Assembly: GCA_024693165.1 (NCBI GenBank)
Contig: JAILLM010000068.1
Span: forward strand, 1 to 6,957
DNA length: 6,957 nt
From: Bacilli bacterium
GTDB lineage: Bacteria; Bacillota_I; Bacilli_A; RF39; UBA660
Reading direction: 5' to 3'
Shown here: one piece after another, positions 1-4,881 of the stretch
Layout of the letters: each line of letters begins with the position of its first letter
Position numbering within the stretch: position 1 is the first letter of the stretch
Notes under the pieces: generated by a model
What the model was told of the DNA's origin: nothing
The model's database searches: none
What the model saw: only the letters and a program-made list of their open reading frames with translations
Made by a program: the position numbers and the translations under genes

Positions 1-314
1 ATATATAAAATAATAATAGTTGCTTTTTTATTATTCTTTTTTATTTTATAACTTATTGAATTAAATACATTTTCTTCAAACTTTTTTTGATAATCTTTTT
101 TATCTAGTTTTTCACCAGATAATAATTCATTTATTGAAATATCTAATATTTCACATAAATCATTTAAGATTGAATAGTCAGGTAACGATAAACCATTTTC
201 CCATTTAGATACAGCACGATTAGTTACTCCTAACATATCTGCTAAATCTTGTTGAGTTAACTCTTTTTCTTTTCTTAAATCTTTGATAAATTGTCCAATT
301 CTTTGCTGATTCAT
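1..314 (-). CDS. XRE-family membrane-anchored HTH regulator, first copy (partial, C-terminus beyond window)
   Basis: I translated this by hand from ATG at 314; the frame stays open for 104 codons to the left edge, so only the N-terminus is visible. Residues about 5-60 form an XRE/HTH_3 DNA-binding domain: GQFIKDLRKEKELTQQDLA, then the recognition-helix region NRAVSKWENG and the LPDYS..LCEILDISINELLSGE tail usual in Bacillota. Residues from about 98 (ATIIILY) look like the start of a membrane segment. About 62 of the first 100 residues match the neighbouring regulator at 444-1583, so the two are tandem paralogues, and this one probably also has one membrane helix and an outside domain. The chosen ATG follows a GGTGG-type ribosome site (about 318-324). 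An in-frame ATG at 345-347 would add 11 residues but has no ribosome site. It has its own promoter and follows a terminator, so it is likely transcribed separately. DNA binding is secure by family; the ligand and target genes are unknown. Confidence 0.88.
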   Translation of the reverse strand, partial: MNQQRIGQFIKDLRKEKELTQQDLADMLGVTNRAVSKWENGLSLPDYSILNDLCEILDISINELLSGEKLDKKDYQKKFEENVFNSISYKIKKNNKKATIIILY

Positions 315-334
315 TTTTCCACCTTCCTTTTTCT

Positions 335-342
335 TGCTAGCA
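335..342. promoter_or_regulatory. Perfect palindrome TGCTAGCA in leader of first XRE gene (putative operator)
   Basis: An 8-bp perfect palindrome sits 20 nt before the start codon, between the predicted transcription start and the ribosome site. It lies inside a 17-bp block (331-347) that recurs exactly before the second XRE gene at 1599-1615. XRE proteins usually bind short inverted repeats near their own promoters, so an autoregulatory operator is a reasonable inference; binding is not shown by the sequence. Confidence 0.5.
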
Positions 343-372
343 TACATAAATAATAGCAATCTTTTAGATATA

Positions 373-401
373 AGTATATGAACTATTAGTTGAATTTGCA
401 A
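373..401 (-). promoter_or_regulatory. Sigma-A-type promoter of first XRE gene
   Basis: On the minus strand, TTGCAA (396-401) and TATACT (373-378) are separated by exactly 17 bp, a good match to the housekeeping consensus. Transcription would start near 366, giving a leader of about 50 nt that contains the TGCTAGCA palindrome and the ribosome site. A bound repressor at 335-342 would lie downstream of the start and could block elongation or open-complex escape (inference). Confidence 0.6.
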
Positions 402-421
402 TAAAAACAAAAATCAACTAA
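386..421. repeat. 8-bp inverted repeat flanking the -35 box
   Basis: TTAGTTGA at 386-393 is perfectly complementary to TCAACTAA at 414-421, with 20 nt between. The -35 hexamer (396-401) lies in the interval. No T-run follows on the minus strand, so it is not an obvious terminator. It could be a second regulator site or a chance match in AT-rich DNA. Confidence 0.35.
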
Positions 422-426
422 CAGAA

Positions 427-457
427 GAAAAAAGATAGATTTATTAAAAATCTATCT
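427..457 (-). terminator. Rho-independent terminator of second XRE gene
   Basis: On the minus strand AGATAGATTT (457-448) pairs perfectly with AAATCTATCT (442-433) around a 5-nt loop and is followed by a run of T (433-428). The stop codon of the XRE gene (446-444) sits in the loop, so the last four sense codons form one stem arm. It separates the two XRE genes into different transcripts. Confidence 0.8.
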
Positions 458-1583
458 CATTAGTTATTGGTGCAAAACTATTAATAATTTTTTTGATTTC
501 TTCTTCACTTAAAACATTCTTTTTATCAAATATTTCTATTTTATAACTTGATGGTGTTTTACCATAACCTTTAGATTTTTTATAATAGTCTACTCTATTA
601 TATAATCCATATAATAAAACATATTGATGATTATCTTCTTTTACATACTCATAATAACCTTTTAGACTATTTTCGTCTTTAAGTTTTCCTTCTCCTTCAA
701 ATAAATGAGTTTCTAAATTACCACATTGTACTAATGAAGAATTATTTTCATCATAACATGCTCTTGAGAACTCATTAACTAAGAAATTATATATTTCTAT
801 TTCTTTTTTGCTTGAGAAAATATTAACATCTTTCATTTCTAAATATTTCTTTTGATTACCATAATAATTCAAATCAACTGTTTCATCTAAATATGAATCT
901 AATGAATCAATTTGAGTTTCTTCATTAAATCTATCCCTTGTACATGCCCTAATAAGACCATCATATGTATTATATCCTTCATCATCTTTTCTTAAATTAT
1001 TAAAAAATACTCTACAGTCACTATTACCTAATAAACCTAATTTTGATATATCATTTTCTAATTTAAATCCTTCTGGAATATAAATATTATATCCATTAAA
1101 ATCATCACCAACTTTTTGATTAGCTAAACTATTTTGGGTTATTGATTCATTAATAATTTTTCTAGTGCTTAAATCATTTTGTCTTTGTTTAATCATTTCC
1201 TCAGTTTCATTTTCATAATAGAACATAACATGTTTAACACCAAATCCTATTAATCCAAGTAATATTAAAACAGTTGTAATTATAAAAAATATTTTTCTAT
1301 TATTTCTTCTTACTTTATAAGTAATACTTTTAATCATATTTTCTTCTAACTTTTTTTGATAAGAATCATCATCTAATTCTTCACCTGATAAGAATTCATT
1401 AATAGAAATATCTAAACTCGAACATAGTTCATTAATTATTGCATAATCAGGTAAACAAACACCATTTTCCCATTTACTGATAGTACGATTACTTACTCTA
1501 AGAATAGATGCTAATTCTTCTTGAGTTAAATCTTTTTCTTTTCTTTTTTCTTTAATAAATTTGCCAATTTTTTCTTGATTCAT
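444..1583 (-). CDS. XRE-family membrane-anchored HTH regulator with cysteine-containing ectodomain, second copy
   Basis: 379 residues. Residues about 5-60 are an XRE/HTH_3 domain (EELASILRVSNRTISKWENG), followed by LPDYAIINELCSSLDISINEFLSGE. A charged linker (70-97) ends in a basic stretch (VRRNNRK) before one membrane helix at about 98-117 (IFFIITTVLILLGLIGFGV). The positive-inside rule puts the HTH in the cytoplasm and residues 120-379 outside. That ectodomain has four cysteines (C190, C214, C276, C287), which could form two disulfides, and matches no family I recognise. The architecture suggests a one-component transmembrane regulator that senses something outside; this is inference. The ATG is chosen because an AGAGGT ribosome site lies just before it (about 1587-1592) and the N-terminus aligns with the paralogue at 1-314. 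The palindrome TGCTAGCA precedes it, and a terminator overlaps its stop. Confidence 0.9.
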   Translation of the reverse strand: MNQEKIGKFIKEKRKEKDLTQEELASILRVSNRTISKWENGVCLPDYAIINELCSSLDISINEFLSGEELDDDSYQKKLEENMIKSITYKVRRNNRKIFFIITTVLILLGLIGFGVKHVMFYYENETEEMIKQRQNDLSTRKIINESITQNSLANQKVGDDFNGYNIYIPEGFKLENDISKLGLLGNSDCRVFFNNLRKDDEGYNTYDGLIRACTRDRFNEETQIDSLDSYLDETVDLNYYGNQKKYLEMKDVNIFSSKKEIEIYNFLVNEFSRACYDENNSSLVQCGNLETHLFEGEGKLKDENSLKGYYEYVKEDNHQYVLLYGLYNRVDYYKKSKGYGKTPSSYKIEIFDKKNVLSEEEIKKIINSFAPITNEIDF

Positions 1584-1602
1584 TTTACCTCTTCCTTCTT
1601 CT

Positions 1603-1610
1603 TGCTAGCA
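1603..1610. promoter_or_regulatory. Perfect palindrome TGCTAGCA in leader of second XRE gene (putative operator)
   Basis: Same 8-bp palindrome as at 335-342, here 19 nt before the start codon and within the identical 17-bp block 1599-1615. The flanking DNA farther upstream differs between the two genes, so conservation is focused on this site and the adjacent purine-rich ribosome region. By eye I found no third copy in the window. Confidence 0.5.
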
Positions 1611-1628
1611 TACATTTAAACTATCAAA

Positions 1629-1657
1629 GTTATATAATAAATAACACGAACTAAAAA
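1629..1657 (-). promoter_or_regulatory. Weak candidate promoter of second XRE gene
   Basis: On the minus strand TATAAC (1629-1634) lies 17 bp after TTTTTA (1652-1657). The -10 is acceptable and the -35 poor. A promoter is expected because a strong terminator lies just upstream at 1697-1723, but other AT-rich hexamers here fit about as well, so the exact boxes are uncertain. Confidence 0.3.
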
Positions 1658-1697
1658 GAGAATTTAATATTTTTTACAATTCTCTAATTAAGAGAAT
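1657..1697. repeat. Three-part inverted repeat able to form alternative hairpins
   Basis: AGAGAATT (1657-1664), AATTCTCT (1678-1685) and AGAGAAT (1691-1697) can pair two ways. Arms 1679-1685 and 1691-1697 give a 7-bp stem with a 5-nt loop. Arms 1657-1664 and 1678-1685 give an 8-bp stem with a 13-nt loop that, on the minus strand, is followed by TTTTTA. The second form resembles a weak terminator. It lies just after the operon terminator and touches the candidate -35 box of the XRE gene. Confidence 0.4.
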
Positions 1698-1723
1698 AAA
1701 AAAGATGTTTATCAAAAACATCT
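1697..1723 (-). terminator. Rho-independent terminator of the SanA-like operon
   Basis: On the minus strand AGATGTTT (1723-1716) pairs with AAACATCT (1710-1703) around a 5-nt loop, followed by TTTTTTATTC. The stem begins inside the stop codon of the 107-residue gene (1724-1722). It ends the three-gene transcript that starts near 3869. Confidence 0.8.
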
Positions 1724-2045
1724 ATTTATTATTAGTTTTACTAGTTAAATTATTCTTTTTTCTAACTAAGGCTTTAGGTTTATCAATATTTAATTCATCA
1801 TATTTTTCTTTTATTTCATCAAGAGTTGGATAATAATCATTACGATTTTTAATAACATTTTGAGTAAAATCAATTGCTTCTTCATATGTTAAAAATTTTA
1901 AAGTTAAAGCAACATTTACTCCGTCTTCAAAAATTTGTAAATCTAAATTATAATTTCTAGGTATTATTTTTACATAATAATTCATCGTACTAACTTCTAG
2001 TGTATTTTCTCTCATTATCCATTGATAATCTTTAATTGTTACCAT
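1722..2045 (-). CDS. Small protein of unknown function (107 residues)
   Basis: I do not recognise a family. The start is placed at ATG 2045 because GGAGG (2055-2051) lies 5 nt before it; an in-frame ATG at 2057 would add MEDI but has no convincing ribosome site and would itself include the GGAGG. Residues 1-75 read as a small alpha/beta fold with alternating hydrophobic strands (YYVKIIP, LDLQIFEDGVNVALTLKFL) followed by a helix (YEEAIDFTQNVIKN). The tail after about residue 85 is basic and low-complexity (KALVRKKNNLTSKTNNK), likely disordered. There is no signal peptide or membrane segment. It is the last gene of the SanA-like operon, 43 nt after the 374-residue gene, and may also have its own promoter. 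Its terminator overlaps the stop codon. Confidence 0.75.
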   Translation of the reverse strand: MVTIKDYQWIMRENTLEVSTMNYYVKIIPRNYNLDLQIFEDGVNVALTLKFLTYEEAIDFTQNVIKNRNDYYPTLDEIKEKYDELNIDKPKALVRKKNNLTSKTNNK

Positions 2046-2071
2046 AATATCCTCCATTTTCTCTTATATTT

Positions 2072-2101
2072 ATAATAACATATTAAATTTACTTTTTGTA
2101 A
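2072..2101 (-). promoter_or_regulatory. Possible internal promoter before the 107-residue gene
   Basis: On the minus strand TTACAA (2096-2101) and TATTAT (2072-2077) are 18 bp apart, overlapping the end of the preceding gene. It could give the small gene extra expression independent of the operon. Such AT-rich matches are easy to obtain by chance here. Confidence 0.3.
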
Positions 2102-3213
2102 CTTTTCTTCTTGTTCAACTCATATATTTCTTGTAATAAAGGATTGTTGCAATATTCATATTCACTTAAATTAATATGAGTACTTGTATCTAATTCCATT
2201 GGATAAGAAGTAAGATCAATATTATTAAAATTATATTCAAGTCTTCTTATATTTCTTAATAGTTTATCAGAAATATTTCTTTGAATTGTTTCGTGCTCTT
2301 GTACTAATTTATCATAGATATATTCTAGTTCTTCGGAAGGATGATTTCTTTTTCTTAATTGTTCAATTTTTACTAAATAAGATTTTTCTTTTGCATTATA
2401 TCTAATTGGTAAGAATGAAGGTACTTCAATATTTGTTATACCTACTTCCTCTAATTTAGAAAAAAGAACAGAAAGAGATACTAATGCAGATGGATTAATA
2501 CCAGTTATGTTTTCTGGATTAGTAATATTATCTATTTCATCTTCCTTTTCAAAGTTTTCATTTACTTTGAATAGTTTTCTATGTATTTTTTTATTATATT
2601 TTTCGTTATCTAATGATTCATCTTTTTTAGATAATTGTTGTACTGCATAAATATATGCTGTGTCATCTTTAATACCAAATCTAACTACTGGATAATCATA
2701 AAATAAATCTCCATTAGAACTTCTTACATATAAACCATATGGTGTTTCTTCATAATATGGTTCTTGTTTTAAACTAATTTCTAAATCACTATCTAAGATT
2801 TCACTAAAACCAATTGATTCATATTCATCACTTAGATCTAAAGGTTTATCCATAAATGAAATATATTTATTTATATAATTAATTGGATTTTGAAAGTCTT
2901 CCATTGTTGCATTATTCCATAAACAAGTAAGAATAGTCTTATCAAAATCATCTTCTTCATCAATCTTTCCTGCATAAAAATCTTTTGCTTTTTCATAATA
3001 CTCAGATAAAGTATTGAAGAATTCTTCTTCATTATTTATTTCAAGTGTAGGTACATAATATATACCATTATTTTTAATATCTTCAGGTGATGCATAAATA
3101 GTTTCTCCATTTATTTTTGTTTCGAATAAAACATTATACATCATTCCGCAATCAACTCTACCAGTTGATGCTTCTTTAGCAATTGAATTAAATAAATCTT
3201 TTATATTAGTCAT
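2089..3213 (-). CDS. Uncharacterised 374-residue soluble protein, coupled to the SanA-like gene
   Basis: No family recognised. The protein is acidic and soluble-looking, with no signal peptide or membrane segment. The N-terminal half (to about 150) is helical and rich in Glu, Asp and Tyr, including EEEFFNTLSEYYEKAKDFY. A central strand-rich stretch at about 158-195 holds YGLYVRSSNGDLFYDYP and RFGIKDDTAYIYAVQQL. Residues 241-272 (PSALVSLSVLFSKLEEVGI then VPSFLPIRYNAK) look like a well-packed core, followed by a charged helical region (275-330) and a Lys-rich end. The ATG at 3213 overlaps the SanA-like stop (3206-3208) by 8 nt, and GGTGAT lies upstream (about 3221-3226), so translational coupling is likely. 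A long intact frame, close coupling and coherent hydrophobic patterning support a real gene. The operon hints at a link to the envelope protein upstream, but no function can be assigned. Confidence 0.85.
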   Translation of the reverse strand: MTNIKDLFNSIAKEASTGRVDCGMMYNVLFETKINGETIYASPEDIKNNGIYYVPTLEINNEEEFFNTLSEYYEKAKDFYAGKIDEEDDFDKTILTCLWNNATMEDFQNPINYINKYISFMDKPLDLSDEYESIGFSEILDSDLEISLKQEPYYEETPYGLYVRSSNGDLFYDYPVVRFGIKDDTAYIYAVQQLSKKDESLDNEKYNKKIHRKLFKVNENFEKEDEIDNITNPENITGINPSALVSLSVLFSKLEEVGITNIEVPSFLPIRYNAKEKSYLVKIEQLRKRNHPSEELEYIYDKLVQEHETIQRNISDKLLRNIRRLEYNFNNIDLTSYPMELDTSTHINLSEYEYCNNPLLQEIYELNKKKSYKK

Positions 3214-3856
3214 TAGTTACATCACCACTTCCAGTTAAATCTATAGTTTCTCCTAAATATGTAGATTTAGGTTTATAGATGGACTTTATAAAGTCTTTAT
3301 CTCTTGCAAGTATTTCTCTGATTTCTCTATTAGTATTACCAAAGTATTTAATATCTTCAGCTGCATATCCATAAGCTTCTAAGCCTAAGGATCTAGCTAT
3401 GTATAGACTTCTATAAAGATGATATTTTTGAGATACAATTACAACACTTTTAGCACCAAATATATGTTTTAATCTATACATACTTTCATATGTACTGAAT
3501 CCTGCATGATCCATAAATATATCACTACTTGGAACATCTAATTCCATTGCATAATTCTTCATGATATTTACTTCATCATGTTCTTTTCTTCCATGGTCCC
3601 CGCTCATAACAATTTTTTGTGAGATGTTGTTATCATAAAGTTTAATACCAGCTTTTAATCTATCTTCAAGCATTAAACTGGGTCTATCGCCATCAATACC
3701 AGCACCTAATATTAAGATACAATCTACTTGAGGTATTTTATTTATATCACTTATTATTTTCTTTTTAGTAGAAAATTTAACATAAAAGTTAATTCCGAAG
3801 ACTAAAATTAATCCAACTATAAATATAATAGCTAATATAATAATTATTTTTTTCAT
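3206..3856 (-). CDS. SanA/YdcF-type DUF218 membrane protein
   Basis: 216 residues. A signal-anchor helix at about 3-24 (IIIILAIIFIVGLILVFGI) precedes a DUF218 domain at about 44-190. Family landmarks are visible in order: ILILGAGI (47-54), PSLMLEDRL (59-67), SGD (85-87), HDEVNIMKNYA (93-103), DHAGFSTYES (116-125) and VSQKYHLYRSLYIARSLGL (141-159). The conserved-looking end YLGETIDL is more like SanA than YdcF. E. coli SanA is known to affect vancomycin exclusion at high temperature, so a cell-envelope role is plausible; the biochemical activity of DUF218 proteins is poorly defined. The lone N-terminal anchor suggests the domain faces outside. Start ATG 3856 follows AGGTGAT, and an extended -10 promoter lies upstream. 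It is first in a three-gene operon and overlaps the next gene by 8 nt. Length is normal for the family. Confidence 0.9.
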   Translation of the reverse strand: MKKIIIILAIIFIVGLILVFGINFYVKFSTKKKIISDINKIPQVDCILILGAGIDGDRPSLMLEDRLKAGIKLYDNNISQKIVMSGDHGRKEHDEVNIMKNYAMELDVPSSDIFMDHAGFSTYESMYRLKHIFGAKSVVIVSQKYHLYRSLYIARSLGLEAYGYAAEDIKYFGNTNREIREILARDKDFIKSIYKPKSTYLGETIDLTGSGDVTND

Positions 3857-3875
3857 ATTATCACCTATCTTTATA

Positions 3876-3884
3876 ATTATATCA
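3876..3884 (-). promoter_or_regulatory. Extended -10 promoter of the SanA-like operon
   Basis: On the minus strand TGATATAAT (3884-3876) is a perfect extended -10 element (TG-N-TATAAT), which explains why no good -35 hexamer is found 17 bp upstream. Transcription would start near 3869, only about 13 nt before the ATG, leaving a very short leader with the AGGTGAT ribosome site. It lies directly behind the terminator of the HAD gene. Confidence 0.6.
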
Positions 3885-3923
3885 TGATTAAGTTTTAGAT
3901 TATTTACTTAAAAATTAATTTAC

Positions 3924-3953
3924 ATAAAAAAGATGTAAGTAAAACCTACATCT
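3924..3953 (-). terminator. Rho-independent terminator of the HAD gene
   Basis: On the minus strand AGATGTAGGT (3953-3944) pairs with ACTTACATCT (3940-3931) with one G-T wobble and a 3-nt loop, followed by TTTTTT. It starts 4 nt after the stop codon (3960-3958) and insulates the HAD gene from the SanA-like operon. Confidence 0.85.
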
Positions 3954-3957
3954 ATAT

Positions 3958-4791
3958 TTAACATTTTCTTTCTAATTTCTTCACATCTTCAGGAGTCTCA
4001 ACAACATTAATGAATCTCATTACTTCTATAAATTCTTCATAGTTATTAAGTTTTCCTCTTTTGTATTCGAAATCATCATACCAATGATAGAATACGGTCT
4101 TATAATCAAATGATAGACTGATATGAATTGTAACATCGTCAAAAGTTTTCATTAAACCAAACGAACCACAATCTTGAAATCCAAATTCAGAATATTTGAT
4201 TTGTTTATATAATGGGTTATCTTCCATTTTTTCAGGAATAACTTCTTCCCTTGGTTGAATATAATCTTTAATATCTTCAATATGATGTGGAAGCAATCCA
4301 CCATTACCTTTACCATCTTCATTATATTTTGTTTGAAGTAAATGATTTTTTAATGTATATAAATCATTTTCAAACAAATCATCTACGATTACATAATCTG
4401 TTACTTCTGGGTGCTCAATTAAGAACGCTGTTATATCGTACTCCTTACACATGTTTTGACACCATTGTTCACCAGGATTAGGCACATCTGGAGTGTATCC
4501 ATATAATTCAATACCATATTTATCTAATAGTTTACGAAGTTCTTTAAGACCACCAAATTTTTCTTCAACATTCTCAATAGGAATAGGATGGTTACTATAA
4601 GAATCATTACATTTCCAAGCTGATGATACAACAACTTTTAAATCATATTTTTTGCAAATCTCAGCTAATGTTATAAATTTGTCTTCTAAAAGAAAACTCT
4701 TTTTTAAATACTCGTCAAAATGTTCTGTTTCATAATGCAAAGTATGATCATCTTTCATAACGCCATCAATATCTAAAAATAATACTTTCAT
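3958..4791 (-). CDS. HAD-superfamily phosphatase-like protein (Swiss-Army-Knife RNA-repair HAD type) with C-terminal extension
   Basis: 277 residues. HAD motif I is at the N-terminus (FLDIDGV, nucleophile D7 and acid D9), motif II is SSAWK (S56/S57 to K60), and motif IV is VIVDD (D137, D138). The order, the SS-W signature and the GLLPHHIEDI end at about 165-174 resemble the HAD domain named after Swiss Army Knife RNA-repair proteins (Pfam PF18143), often annotated simply as hydrolase. A phosphomonoesterase activity is expected from the intact aspartates; the substrate is unknown, and no ligase or kinase partner for RNA repair is present nearby. Residues about 185-277 are an extra region (SEFGFQDCGSFGLMKTF, TIHISLSFDYKTVFYHWYDD) that I do not recognise. 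Start ATG 4791 follows AAGGAG at 5 nt spacing. The gene is monocistronic, with its own promoter and terminator. Confidence 0.82.
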   Translation of the reverse strand: MKVLFLDIDGVMKDDHTLHYETEHFDEYLKKSFLLEDKFITLAEICKKYDLKVVVSSAWKCNDSYSNHPIPIENVEEKFGGLKELRKLLDKYGIELYGYTPDVPNPGEQWCQNMCKEYDITAFLIEHPEVTDYVIVDDLFENDLYTLKNHLLQTKYNEDGKGNGGLLPHHIEDIKDYIQPREEVIPEKMEDNPLYKQIKYSEFGFQDCGSFGLMKTFDDVTIHISLSFDYKTVFYHWYDDFEYKRGKLNNYEEFIEVMRFINVVETPEDVKKLERKC

Positions 4792-4814
4792 ATAGTCTCC
4801 TTCTTGTATAAAAT

Positions 4815-4842
4815 ATTATATATTTAAAGATTTAAAAATCAA
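4815..4842 (-). promoter_or_regulatory. Promoter of the HAD gene
   Basis: On the minus strand the -10 is a perfect TATAAT (4815-4820) with TTGATT (4837-4842) 16 bp upstream. Transcription would start near 4808, about 17 nt before the ATG, with AAGGAG in the leader. It follows the terminator of the glycosyltransferase gene. Confidence 0.6.
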
Positions 4843-4856
4843 CAATAACTTTATGA

Positions 4857-4881
4857 TAAAAAAATAAGTTTTACTTATTTT
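4857..4881 (-). terminator. Weak hairpin terminator of the kinase-glycosyltransferase unit
   Basis: On the minus strand AAAATAAGT (4881-4873) pairs with ACTTATTTT (4869-4861) around a 3-nt loop, and the stem runs into a T tract down to 4857. The stop codon (4873-4871) overlaps the stem and loop. Stem GC content is very low, so termination may be leaky. Confidence 0.6.

Noticed and set aside
1..1615. Prophage-type or toxin-antitoxin reading of the XRE pair
   Set aside because: The second protein has a membrane helix and large ectodomain, both genes face the same way, and no toxin, integrase or phage gene is nearby.
4287..4481. Plus-strand open frame of 64 codons
   Set aside because: It lies wholly inside the HAD gene, has no ribosome site and reads as a His/Leu-rich antisense translation; a shadow frame.
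3958..4791. RNA-repair operon inferred from the HAD type
   Set aside because: The domain family name alone is not evidence; no ligase, polynucleotide kinase or methyltransferase is present in the window.
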